From Actinomyces israelii DSM 43320 (lineage in GTDB: Bacteria; Actinomycetota; Actinomycetes; Actinomycetales; Actinomycetaceae), in assembly GCF_000711965.1 (NCBI RefSeq), contig NZ_JONS01000022.1, forward strand, positions 1-32,563: DNA of 32,563 bases. Reading direction: 5' to 3'. Every line of letters starts with the position of its first letter. Within the stretch, counting starts at the first letter, position 1. The notes beneath the pieces are model-generated. The model worked only from the letters and a program-made list of their open reading frames with translations, searched no databases and was not told the DNA's origin. The position numbers and the translations under genes were made by a program. This document shows, one piece after another, positions 1 through 7,572 of the stretch.

Positions 1-2
1 CC

Positions 3-107
3 CCGGAGAACACCTTCGCGGCCTTCACCGCCTACATCACCAACCGCACCTTCGACTACGACTTCGAGCACCTCCCAGTCACACCGCCACACACCGATCT
101 TGTTTAA
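3..107 (+). CDS. C-terminal end of an unidentified protein (5' truncated by window edge)
   Basis: An open frame runs in from the left edge and stops at TAA 105-107, leaving the last 34 residues, rich in aromatic and acidic residues (it contains NRTFDYDFEHLP). The other two forward frames over this stretch read as arginine- or proline-rich products typical of wrong frames in GC-rich DNA, so this frame is the likely coding one. I do not recognise the family. A transposase tail is possible because the following gap is rich in repeats, but no catalytic motif is visible. Nothing can be said about its start, operon or regulation. Confidence 0.5.
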   Translation, partial: PENTFAAFTAYITNRTFDYDFEHLPVTPPHTDLV

Positions 108-425
108 TTCCAGCCATAACAGGACCTTGATCTACGACCGCGAGAGGGCGGCGCGCTCAATGTCAGCGTCAGTTCGTCGTGTTCCAGAGCCCTTCGAGCG
201 GGCGAGTCGCACGCAGTGAGCGGCGCCCGCTCTGAGTGACTGATTTCGAGGCGAGGCGGGTTCCGCCCGGTCCTCGCGCGAGCTGAGGTACGACCGCGCC
301 GGTCGGACAGGGACGAGCACCCGGGCTTGGTCTTTTAGATGGTTGCTTCCGAGGCCTGCGGCTTCTTCTCGTCGGGATCGGTTCGAGGCGCCTGCCTGGC
401 GCTCCGCTGCGGGCTGCGGTACTTC

Positions 426-557
426 AAAAAGGTGGCTCCCACGCACTTTTAGCACCGATCCTCGCCCCTCCCTCGCCGCAGAACCGCGGAATCACGCCGA
501 TCCCCGCTGCGCCCGAGACCGATGAGCACCTTAAAAGTGCGTGGGAGCCACCTTTTT
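426..557. repeat. Perfect 26-bp inverted repeat with 80-bp spacer
   Basis: The left arm 426-451 (starting AAAAAGGTGGCTCCCACG) is the exact reverse complement of the right arm 532-557. Each arm contains a small GTGG-GAG-CCAC stem followed by an outward-facing CTTTTT run, so the whole resembles a bidirectional intrinsic terminator with an unusually long loop, or the ends of a tiny mobile element. The 80-bp spacer contains the dispersed module at 476-512. No transposase is present. Confidence 0.85.
476..512 (-). repeat. Dispersed intergenic module, partial copy
   Basis: Read on the minus strand this 37-bp stretch matches 2189-2225 on the plus strand at 31 of 37 positions by my hand alignment (shared core GGGGATCGG, then TCCGCGGTT). 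It lies inside the loop of the 26-bp inverted repeat. Related copies lie at 30487-30577 (+) and, weakly, about 7515-7534 (-). Confidence 0.65.
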
Positions 558-710
558 CTGGTCGACGCCTGGACTGTCGGGGATCCTTGAGAGTCCCGGA
601 GGGTTGGTGGAGGTCCGGCAGAGGGCCCGCTGAGCCCCCTTGAACCGGTCTCGGCGAAGAGGGTGACAGGGGTCGAGGGGCGGCGGGCGCAGCGTCCGGA
701 CGTCCGACAT

Positions 711-1646
711 CTAGCGAGGGCGGCGAGCCCGGCGCACCGCCGTCGCTGCGCCGACGACGACAATGACCGCCGCGAGTCCGGTGAGCCCGGCTGTGCCCCA
801 GAGGAGCCGCGAGCCGTCGGGCAGGCTCGGGCGGGGCATGCGGATCCGCACGCGCACCCGTACCGGCCGTTCGAAGTCCCGCACCGGCCAGCCCTGTGCG
901 GCGGCCAGGCGCCGTAGGTCGCGGTCGGGGTTGACGGCGACCGGGTGGCCGACAGCCTCGAGCATGGGGCGGTCGGAGATGGAGTCGGAGTACGCCCAGG
1001 AGCGGGCGAGGTCGATGTGGTGCGCGCTCGCGTCGGCGACCAGGGCGTCAACCTTCGCGCCGTGCAGGAGACTGTGCTCGATCCGGCCGGTGAAGCGGCC
1101 CTCGGTGTCGACCTCCATGCGGGTGGCGATGGCGCGGTCCGCCCCGACGAGCGCGGCGATCGGTTCGACCATCTCGGCCGAGGACGCCGAGACCACGACG
1201 ACGTCGTGACCGGCTCGATGGTGGGCCGCGATGAGGTCCAGGGCCTCGGCGTAGACGGCGGGCTCGATCACCGTAGCCAGGGCGTCGCGCACGACGGCCT
1301 GCATGTCCGCGCGCTCGACGCCCGCGGACATGAGTGCGAGGCGCTCCATGAGGCGGCCGGTCTGGTTCTCGTTGGCGCCCACCAGGAGGTAGGGAAGCTG
1401 GGCGATGACACCGCGCGCCAGGGCGGCGGTCGAGATCAGGCCGCTGCGTCGCATGGGGGAGCCCAGGGCGAGCGTGGTCGATGTCGCCAGGATGGTCTTG
1501 TCGAGGTCGAAGTAGGCGCAGGTGCGTGCGGGGGAGCCGCCGGGGGGCGGGGCGGCCGGCGGGGTTGGCGCGGCCGGTGCCGGGGTGTCTGGCGCGGCCG
1601 GCGGGGCGCTGCCGTCAGTGGCGCCGGGGCTCCTGGGGGTCGTCAC
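711..1646 (-). CDS. HAD-IB family hydrolase (SerB-like phosphatase) with C-terminal membrane anchor
   Basis: A 311-residue phosphatase-like protein of HAD subfamily IB, the group that includes phosphoserine phosphatase. Motif I is FDLDKT (D47, D49), motif II is the serine in VVVVSASS (about S153), the motif III lysine is near K198, and motif IV is YSDSISD (D221, D225). Residues 1-40 are a disordered Pro/Ala-rich leader. Residues about 281-303 form a hydrophobic helix followed by a basic tail, suggesting membrane anchoring. The GTG start at 1646 has a strong GGAGG ribosome site just upstream. In many actinobacteria a HAD-IB hydrolase sits divergent from the Tad/Ssd operon, exactly as here. The true substrate cannot be read from sequence, so a SerB role in serine synthesis should not be assumed. 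Confidence 0.9.
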   Translation of the reverse strand: MTTPRSPGATDGSAPPAAPDTPAPAAPTPPAAPPPGGSPARTCAYFDLDKTILATSTTLALGSPMRRSGLISTAALARGVIAQLPYLLVGANENQTGRLMERLALMSAGVERADMQAVVRDALATVIEPAVYAEALDLIAAHHRAGHDVVVVSASSAEMVEPIAALVGADRAIATRMEVDTEGRFTGRIEHSLLHGAKVDALVADASAHHIDLARSWAYSDSISDRPMLEAVGHPVAVNPDRDLRRLAAAQGWPVRDFERPVRVRVRIRMPRPSLPDGSRLLWGTAGLTGLAAVIVVVGAATAVRRARRPR

Positions 1647-2188
1647 GGTCGCTCACCTCCCGCTCCTCGCTGTGACAGGTGCCACAAGGATACTCGACTG
1701 TGCGAGGCGGTGCGAGGATGTGCTGCTCCGGGGCGCTCAGCCGGCGGCTGGAGCGCTCGGGCGGCGAGGCGGCAGGTGCTGTGGACACGGGAAGCCCCGG
1801 CGAAGCATACTAACGGGGAGTCACTCGGCGACCACCGGATGGCTCCTCAGAATCGACTGGGATGTTGACTCAACGACCCGTCAGGGCGTTGATCAGAGCT
1901 GCAAGGGCCCAGATCGACGGCGGAGGCATCTCCAACGCAGTCCGCCAGGTCTGGGCCTTTTGCGAGCCCGTCATCCCTGTGCGTGCCTTCTTCCCCTTCT
2001 TACGGGGGCGACGCTTCCGGTTCTTCGACGACGTGCCCAGCCTCACCCTCTCTCGGTGCACTCCCCGGCAGAGCTGATGCTGTGTTGACCCGGGGTGCGC
2101 TGTGGAGGAAGGACCAGTGTGCCGCAAGACACAGGACGGGCGCGGCGGGTTGCCTGGACACTCGGCCGGACGACTTAGCGTCCTCCAG

Positions 2189-2266
2189 GCGCAGTGGGGA
2201 TCGGTATGACTCCGCGGTTTGGCGGTGCGGGTAGGGCGGTACGAGGAACCGAAGGCGCGTGGGGCC
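2189..2266 (+). repeat. Dispersed composite intergenic module (A+B), copy 1
   Basis: Module A (2189-2225, core GGGGATCGG and TCCGCGGTT) is followed directly by module B (2222-2266, core GTGCGGGTAGGGCGG then GGCGCGTGGGGCC). Module B matches the minus strand of 7470-7514 at about 36 of 45 positions by hand alignment, and 30519-30577 on the plus strand. The module lies wholly between genes. Confidence 0.65.
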
Positions 2267-2327
2267 ATCGCTGTCCGAGACGCGGAGACGCCCGGCGTGT
2301 CCGGCGTGCGTCGGGCCGGCGCCTCGA

Positions 2328-2363
2328 ACCGATCTCGGCGCGGAAGTGAACTGATCTCGGCGA
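2328..2363 (+). repeat. 22-nt intergenic repeat array (about 1.6 units)
   Basis: Two units begin at 2328 and 2350, exactly 22 nt apart, with core ACCGATCTCGGCGCGGAA and then ACTGATCTCGGCG. Same family as 7345, 9197, 14794, 23708, 30883 and 32483. Plus orientation. Confidence 0.8.
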
Positions 2364-2611
2364 AAGATAACGGGCACGAGGGCCGGACAGAACCGGCGCC
2401 AGCGGAGGCGGGCTTCACAGGCGCCGTCGCGCATCCGTTTTCCACAGGGCTCAAGACGGTTGGATGCGGCACTGCGGTGTCATGGCCCACCCTGGAGACG
2501 CAGAGGCGGGGCGCCTGCGCCCCGCGCAGGCGGGGGATGCCCCGATCTCCGCACCGTCCGCTCTGTGCTCTTCTGCCTTCTTCCGCCCCTTCCTCGCCCC
2601 AAGGAGCTGCC

Positions 2612-4027
2612 GTGTCCGACTCGACCACACCTTCGGCCCTCCCGGACGCGCCGGGCCCCCGGTTCGCGGCGGATGCGTCGCGCCCGGCGCAGTCCCCCGC
2701 ATCTTGGTGCGCCGTGCCCGCTGCGTCCACAGCGCCCGTCGCCGACGAGGCGCCGCCGACGCCCGACGTCCGTGTCCTCGTTCTCACGCCTTGGGCAGTT
2801 CCCGCCGCTCGGGCGGGCACCGCCACTCGGGCCGATGCTGTCGTTCAGGCCGAGGCCGCTGCCCCTGCCTCGGCCGACGCCGCCGTTCCCGTCGTCCTGG
2901 CGGACCTCCCCGACCAGGCCGCCGAGGCCGACGCCGTCGCCCTTGTCGCACCGGAGGACCCGGCGTGCCCCGCCGCCTCGGCCGACCCCGCCGTGCTCCC
3001 GCCGGGCGCGTCTCCGCCCGATCTCCTGTCGGAGGCGCTGTCCGACACCCTGTCCGAGCCCCGGACCGAGGAGGTCCTCGCCCTCGTGCGCGCCTGCACC
3101 GGCGGCGACCCGGTGCTGTGCCCAGTGAGCGACCTGACCGACGTCGTCGACAAGCTCACGGAGACCGCCGCCGCCGTCCTCCTCCTGGGCGCCGCCGACG
3201 TGCTCGCCGACGCCCCCGTCGAGGACCTGGGCAGAAGCCGCCTGAACACTCTTGCCCTGGAGGAGCTCGCGGCGCCCGACGGCCCCGACCGCCTCGTCGC
3301 CGCCCTGCTGAGCGCCCAGCACCCGCCGCGCGCCCGCGTCGTCGCGCTCACCGGGGCCCGCGGCGGACTGGGCACCAGCACCTTCCTGCTCCACCTCGCG
3401 CGCGCCTGCACCGTCGCCGGCGCCCGGGTGGCGCTGCTGGACGCAGACCCGGCGGGTGGCCTCGGCCTGCTCATCGGTGACGACGTCGTCCCCGGCCTGC
3501 GCTGGGGCGACCTGCCCGCCGAGGAGGCCGCCTTCCGCCCCGACCGCCTGGTCCCCGCCCTGCCCACCTGGCTCGGCATGCCCGTCCTGACCGGAGACGG
3601 GCGCGGCGGGGCCTCCAGCCCGGCGTGCGTCGGCCCCGCCCTGGAGGCGCTGCGCGCCTACCACGACCTCGTCCTGGTCGACCTGCCCCGCGGCGCCGAG
3701 GTCCCGTCCGGCTGCCTCGTCCTGCTCGTGACCGGCTTGGACCTGCGCTCGGCCGTCGCCGCCGAGGCTCTGGCCGCCCGCGCCCGGCCGGCCGAGGGCG
3801 GGTCGGTGGCGCTGGCCGTGCGCCTGGTCGGGGAGGACGTCACCGCCGACGACCTCACGGTCATGGCCAGGGCGCCGGTGGTCGCCAGGATTCCTCACGA
3901 CCGGGCCGTCGCTCAGCGGGTGGCGCGAGGCGACGACCCGACCCGGGGCCGCGGCGGCGCCCGCCGCGCGGCCCGTGCCGTGGCGGCGGAGCTCGTCGGG
4001 CTCGTCGGGACGGAGCGGCCGTGGTGA
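2612..4027 (+). CDS. Ssd/CpaE-like P-loop protein of the Tad pilus/secretion locus
   Basis: A 471-residue protein of the actinobacterial septum-site-determining/CpaE-like family (MinD/ParA relatives found next to tad genes). Residues 1-150 are an Ala/Pro-rich low-complexity region. A receiver-like region precedes the nucleotide-binding core, whose P-loop GARGGLGTST (about residues 248-257) has Arg where MinD/ParA have the first Lys, as expected in this subfamily. LLDADPAGGLG follows as the Walker A' region. I chose GTG 2612 because AAGGAG lies 5 nt upstream; longer reading upstream passes through repeat sequence. Its stop overlaps the TadA start in a GTGA, so the two are translationally coupled. 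The likely role is positioning or control of the Tad ATPase at the membrane; a role in septation is only suggested by the family name. Confidence 0.85.
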   Translation: MSDSTTPSALPDAPGPRFAADASRPAQSPASWCAVPAASTAPVADEAPPTPDVRVLVLTPWAVPAARAGTATRADAVVQAEAAAPASADAAVPVVLADLPDQAAEADAVALVAPEDPACPAASADPAVLPPGASPPDLLSEALSDTLSEPRTEEVLALVRACTGGDPVLCPVSDLTDVVDKLTETAAAVLLLGAADVLADAPVEDLGRSRLNTLALEELAAPDGPDRLVAALLSAQHPPRARVVALTGARGGLGTSTFLLHLARACTVAGARVALLDADPAGGLGLLIGDDVVPGLRWGDLPAEEAAFRPDRLVPALPTWLGMPVLTGDGRGGASSPACVGPALEALRAYHDLVLVDLPRGAEVPSGCLVLLVTGLDLRSAVAAEALAARARPAEGGSVALAVRLVGEDVTADDLTVMARAPVVARIPHDRAVAQRVARGDDPTRGRGGARRAARAVAAELVGLVGTERPW

Positions 4028-5337
4028 GCCCGCGGCAGGGCCCAGGGCCCGCCGGGCGGGACAGAGACGGCGCCGGGGGCGCAGCGGGTGCCGGAGGCGC
4101 GGCAGGCTCTGGGAGCACCACTGGAGACGAGCTCGCCACCGTGCGCGGGGCGCTGGCCCGCGGCGTCAGCCTGGAGAGCGCTCTGGGCCGGGCCGCCGCG
4201 CCCACCACCGGCGCCGGCGGCCTGGCCCGCCTGAGCCGCCGCGTGCGCGCCGACGTCGAGGGCGCGGGCCCCGTGCTCCAGCCGCTGCTGGAGACCGACG
4301 GCGTCACCGACGTCCTCGTCGGGGCGGGGCGCACCTGGATCGACCGCGGCCGCGGCCTGGAGAGCATCGACGCCGCCGCCCTGCCGGAAGAGCGGGCGCG
4401 TGCGCTCGCGGTGCGTATGGCCGCCTCCTGCGGGCGCCGGTTGGACGATGCCAGCCCTGTGGTGGACGCGACCCTGCCCGACGGCACCCGCCTCAACGCG
4501 GTCCTGCCGCCCCTGTCCGCCGACGGCACGCTCATCTGCCTGCGCACTAAGCGGCGTCGTGCCTTCACCCTGGACGAGCTCGTCGAGGCCGGGACGGTCG
4601 CGCTCGGCCTGGACGCGGTGCTGGCCGAGCTCGTTGGGGCGCGGGCCTCCTGCCTGATCACCGGGGCGACCGGCACCGGCAAGACGACCCTCCTGGCGGC
4701 CCTCCTCGGCCTGGTCAGCACCGCCGAGCGCATTGTGTGCATCGAGGAGGCCGCCGAGCTGCGCCCCGACCACCCCCATGTCGTCCACCTCCAGGAGCGT
4801 GGCGACAACGTCCAGGGCGTCGGGGCGGTGCCCATGACCGCGCTCGTGCGCACGGCGCTGCGCATGCGGCCCGACCGCATTGTCCTGGGGGAGTGCCGCG
4901 GCCCCGAGGTGCGCGACGTGCTCACCGCACTCAATACCGGGCACGAGGGCGGCTGGGCGACCCTGCACGCCAACTCCCCGGCCGACGTCCCCGCCCGCCT
5001 GACGGCGCTGGGGGCTCTGGCTGGGCTCAATGAGGCCGCGGTCGCCGCCCAGGCCGTCAGCGCCCTGGACGCCGTCGTCCACCTGCGGCGCACTGACGGC
5101 GCGGCGGGCGGCGGGCCGAACGGCCCGTCTGGTGGAGCCGGCGGCGCCCCGTCCGGCACACGCCGCTATGTGGCCGGGATCGGCATGCTGCGCCGGGGCG
5201 TGCGGGGGCGGCTCGTGTGCGACGACGCGCTCCAGGTCTCCCTTGACGGCGCCGTGAGCGCCGGGCCGGCCGCCGACCGGCTGGGCGAGCGCATCGGGGG
5301 CGGGCCGGTCGCGGCGGCGCTGAGGAGCGGGGCGTGA
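4024..5337 (+). CDS. tadA: TadA-type secretion ATPase (VirB11/PilB-like)
   Basis: A 437-residue hexameric secretion ATPase expected to power assembly of a Flp/Tad pilus or a related secretion channel at the inner face of the membrane. After a Gly/Ala-rich leader, the N-terminal domain covers about 60-180. The Walker A motif is GATGTGKTT (about 214-222). IEEAAELRPDHPHV follows as the Asp-box region, GECRGPEVRDVL matches the Walker B region, and GHEGGWATLHANS is the conserved His-box. Length matches actinobacterial TadA/CpaF. The GTG at 4024 overlaps the preceding stop as GTGA. The gene ends in TGATG overlap with the TadB/C gene, so Ssd-TadA-TadBC is one operon. A glycine-rich stretch near 365-380 is low-complexity. 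Confidence 0.93.
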   Translation: MSPRQGPGPAGRDRDGAGGAAGAGGAAGSGSTTGDELATVRGALARGVSLESALGRAAAPTTGAGGLARLSRRVRADVEGAGPVLQPLLETDGVTDVLVGAGRTWIDRGRGLESIDAAALPEERARALAVRMAASCGRRLDDASPVVDATLPDGTRLNAVLPPLSADGTLICLRTKRRRAFTLDELVEAGTVALGLDAVLAELVGARASCLITGATGTGKTTLLAALLGLVSTAERIVCIEEAAELRPDHPHVVHLQERGDNVQGVGAVPMTALVRTALRMRPDRIVLGECRGPEVRDVLTALNTGHEGGWATLHANSPADVPARLTALGALAGLNEAAVAAQAVSALDAVVHLRRTDGAAGGGPNGPSGGAGGAPSGTRRYVAGIGMLRRGVRGRLVCDDALQVSLDGAVSAGPAADRLGERIGGGPVAAALRSGA

Positions 5338-6545
5338 TGGATCTCGGCGTGATCGCCGTCGGGCTGCTGGTGGCGCTGGCGGCCGCCGTCGTCGCACTGC
5401 CGGCTCGTCGGGGTCGCCCCGCCGGCATGGGCGCCCATCACGCCGGTGCCATGGCCGCTCCGGGGCTGGGCGGCGGACCCCCGGCGCGGCCCCGGGAGGA
5501 CTTCGACGTCGGCCTGCTCCTGACCGAGGTCGCCACCCTGCTGCGCGCCGGGGCGACGCCGCAGCGAGCCTGGTCCCGGGCTCTGGCGCGCGGAGGCGTG
5601 CTCGAGGGGGCGGAGCCGGGCGACGACGGCGTCCCGCCCGCCCTCCTGGGGCTCGGCCGGGCTGCTCCCGAGCAGTGGCGGCCGGTGCGGTCGGACGGCC
5701 GGTGGGCGTGGCGCCCGCCGCTGCCGGGACCGGGGCGCCGGGCCGTCCGGGAGCGGCAGCGGGCCGCCGCGGCTGCAGCGCCCGGGGCGGTGGCGGCATG
5801 CAGGCTCACCGCCGTGCTCGGCGCGCCGCTGGCCGAGGTCCTGGAGGCGGTCGCCGGCGGGGTCGCCGAGTCCGGGCACGCCGAGTCCTCGCGTCGCACC
5901 GCGCTGTCGGGGCCGCGGTCCACGGCCAGGATGCTGGCCGCGCTGCCGCCGGTCGGGCTGCTGCTGGGGGCGGCCGTGGGGGCCCGGCCCGAGGAGGTGC
6001 TGCTCGACGGTGGCCTGGGCAGCGCGCTGGGGCTTCTCGGCGTCGGCCTCATGGTCGCGGGGCACCGGGTGACGGCGCGGATGGTCGCGGCGGCGACGGC
6101 GAGCAGGAGCCGGGTGGACGAGGCGCTCGTACTCGACCTGGCCTCCGCCGCACTGGCCTGCGGGGCGTCCCTGCCCGGGACGCTTCAGGCCCTCGGGAAG
6201 GCGCTGGAGGAGGACGAGCTGGCGGTGGTGGGCCGGGCGCTGCTGCTGGGCGCCGACTGGGACGAGGCCTGGGAGACCCCCGACGACGAGGCGTGGCGGC
6301 AGCGGCGCACGCGGCTGGAGGGGTGCCTGCGTCCTGGCTGGGAGGACGGGGCCTCTCCCGCGGCGCTGCTGGCGGGGACGGCCGCCTCTTTGCGCGCCGG
6401 CAGGCGGGCGGCCGACGAGGAGGCGGCTGAGAGGCTGGCGGTGCGGCTGGTGCTCCCGCTGGGGCTGTGCCACCTGCCCGCCTTCATTGTGCTCGGGATC
6501 GTGCCGGTGGTGGCGAGCGTCGGACTGGACCTGCTGCACGGGTGA
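5337..6545 (+). CDS. Type II secretion F-domain membrane protein, apparent TadB-TadC fusion
   Basis: About 402 residues. An N-terminal hydrophobic helix (about 3-22) leads into a TadB-like region containing DVGLLLTEVATLLRAG, then a pair of hydrophobic segments near 200-245. A second, TadC-like half begins with VLDLASAALACGASL and ends with LPLGLCHLPAFIVLGIVPVV, which is typical of TadC C-termini. In most actinobacteria these are two genes of about 250-300 residues each; here one frame covers both, with a Pro/Arg-rich stretch around 100-150. It would form the inner-membrane platform for TadA. The start is ATG 5337 (TGATG overlap with tadA); GTG 5334 is one codon upstream and equally possible. 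AGGAG lies at 5323-5327. No pilin, TadE or TadF gene follows. Confidence 0.85.
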   Translation: MDLGVIAVGLLVALAAAVVALPARRGRPAGMGAHHAGAMAAPGLGGGPPARPREDFDVGLLLTEVATLLRAGATPQRAWSRALARGGVLEGAEPGDDGVPPALLGLGRAAPEQWRPVRSDGRWAWRPPLPGPGRRAVRERQRAAAAAAPGAVAACRLTAVLGAPLAEVLEAVAGGVAESGHAESSRRTALSGPRSTARMLAALPPVGLLLGAAVGARPEEVLLDGGLGSALGLLGVGLMVAGHRVTARMVAAATASRSRVDEALVLDLASAALACGASLPGTLQALGKALEEDELAVVGRALLLGADWDEAWETPDDEAWRQRRTRLEGCLRPGWEDGASPAALLAGTAASLRAGRRAADEEAAERLAVRLVLPLGLCHLPAFIVLGIVPVVASVGLDLLHG

Positions 6546-7076
6546 CTCGCCGAGATCGGTCGGGTGGCTCGGGTTTGGGGGGTTGTGCGCGGGGCCGTGG
6601 GTGAAGGGGACGGGCGATCGCGTTGGTGGCTGCTTGTCAGTGGTCTGCCGGCCCGGAGCAGTGGTGAGTCGGGTGGAGGGTGCCGCGGGGGCATTCCACC
6701 GTCCAGGGGTGAGGAGGGGCTGGGCGGCGGGTCGGCTGAGGTCCGGGGGCTGGCGCCTGGCTGCGCGGTGTCGGGAGTGGCGGGGCGGGATGTCTGAGAA
6801 AGGGCGGCGGCGTGCTTGACGAAGGGGTGCAGAAGCGACTCGGAAGGTAGGAGACCGTTGGCCGCCAGGAACGCGGCCGCCCGGCCCGTGCTGGTGCGCC
6901 GGCGGGGCCGGAGTACCCGGGGGTCCGGCCACCATGAGCCGGCGGGCCGGGTGCCGGCGACCACGATCACAAGGACGCAGACTGACTCCTTGCGGCCAGG
7001 GCCGGGGCTGCGACGCCTCCGTATCCGCACCCGGGAAGGACTGGGCTGTGCGACCAGGGCGACCGAGCGCGCCATC

Positions 7077-7149
7077 GCTTGCTACGCTCCTTTGTTCCTT
7101 TCTGTACGGCTAAAAGGAGCGTAGTAAGGCACGAAGGAGCGTAGCAAGC
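7077..7149. repeat. Inverted repeat with a third, directly repeated copy
   Basis: The left arm 7077-7092 (GCTTGCTACGCTCCTT) is the exact reverse complement of 7134-7149. A second right-hand copy at 7114-7128 differs by one base and lies 20 bp before the first. The left arm can therefore pair with either copy, giving two mutually exclusive hairpins. The region is richer in AT than its surroundings. Confidence 0.85.
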
Positions 7150-7344
7150 AATATTCCTGCGCGCGGCGGAGGCGCCGCCCAGTAGGCGGTCATGGACCAG
7201 CGGGAGGTGGTGGATGTGGTCAGCCCGGGGCGTTATGGAGGTTCTCCTCGTCAGGTGCGGGGCCGGCTCCGTGGCGGCCTGCGGTCCCGGAGGGCCTTCG
7301 CGGAGGCCGCCGGGACGACGACGGCGCCCCGGCGGCCTCCTTGA

Positions 7345-7382
7345 ACCGATCTCGACGCGGAATACGACCGATCTCGACGAAG
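7345..7382 (+). repeat. 22-nt intergenic repeat array (about 1.7 units)
   Basis: Units start at 7345 and 7367 (ACCGATCTCGACGCGGAA, then ACCGATCTCGACGA). Exact 22-nt spacing, plus orientation, in the gap downstream of both the Tad operon and the MFS gene. Confidence 0.8.
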
Positions 7383-7456
7383 AGGGACGCGCCGAGGGCA
7401 GTGCGGGGCGACGGCGGCGCTCCGGCGGGCTGCGCTCGGGCACGGCACCCGGGCGC

Positions 7457-7534
7457 CCCGGGAGACTGGTGCCCCGCGCGCCTCCGGCTCCTCGCGCCGC
7501 CCGGCCCGCACAGCGATACCGGGGAATCGCGCAG
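7457..7534 (-). repeat. Dispersed composite intergenic module, copy 2 (minus orientation)
   Basis: Read on the minus strand, 7514 down to 7457 carries module B (GTGCGGGCCGGGCGG, then GGCGCGCGGGGC and CAGTCTCCCGGGG). It aligns with 2222-2266 and, with one small gap, with 30519-30577, including the shared CTCCCGGGG end. A weaker module A match lies at 7515-7534. Confidence 0.6.
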
Positions 7535-7572
7535 TTCCTCGCACCCGATTCCAACGACTTCCGCAGCAGGAC

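Larger units (their letters stand above)
108..710. other. Gene-free gap with inverted repeat and dispersed repeat modules
   Basis: About 600 bp without a convincing gene; the open frames here are arginine/proline-rich shadows. It lies between an unidentified gene end and the 3' end of the HAD hydrolase, so transcripts converge on it. It holds a perfect 26-bp inverted repeat (426-451 and 532-557), a copy of a dispersed intergenic module on the minus strand (476-512), and two degenerate units of the 22-nt repeat family (around 371-388 and 641-658). Confidence 0.7.
1647..2611. other. Long gene-free divergent gap between HAD hydrolase and Tad operon
   Basis: Roughly 965 bp separates the two divergent starts, far more than two promoters need. 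A minus-strand frame across 1870-2050 is rich in Lys/Arg, but I cannot assign it to any family and it lacks a clear start or ribosome site; a decayed gene is possible. The right half contains the dispersed composite module (2189-2266) and a two-unit 22-nt repeat array (2328-2363). I could not place a confident promoter for either flanking gene. Confidence 0.6.
6546..7572. other. Gene-free gap downstream of the Tad operon, built of repeat modules
   Basis: About 1 kb in which pilin, TadE and TadF genes would be expected but none is visible; I looked for a short hydrophobic pilin-like frame and found none. Open frames here are Arg/Pro/Ser-rich shadows. It carries a single 22-nt-family unit just after the tad stop (6548-6560), a triple-copy hairpin element (7077-7149), a 22-nt array (7345-7382) and the composite module on the minus strand (7457-7534). 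Confidence 0.65.

Noticed and set aside
1870-2052. Minus-strand Lys/Arg-rich frame in the HAD-Tad gap, possibly a transposase tail
   Set aside because: No recognisable motif, start or ribosome site, and the longer frame runs through repeat modules; too weak to call.
2219-2611. Upstream extension of the Ssd/CpaE-like gene
   Set aside because: It consists of repeat modules translated by chance; GTG 2612 has AAGGAG in front.
7009-7015. CTGCGAC half-site in the post-Tad gap
   Set aside because: No partner half-site at 11 bp or inverted copy nearby; expected by chance in GC-rich DNA.
6816-7124. Open frames in the gap after the Tad operon as possible pilin or TadE genes
   Set aside because: Products are Arg/Pro-rich with no signal or pilin-like hydrophobic helix, and they cross the hairpin repeat.
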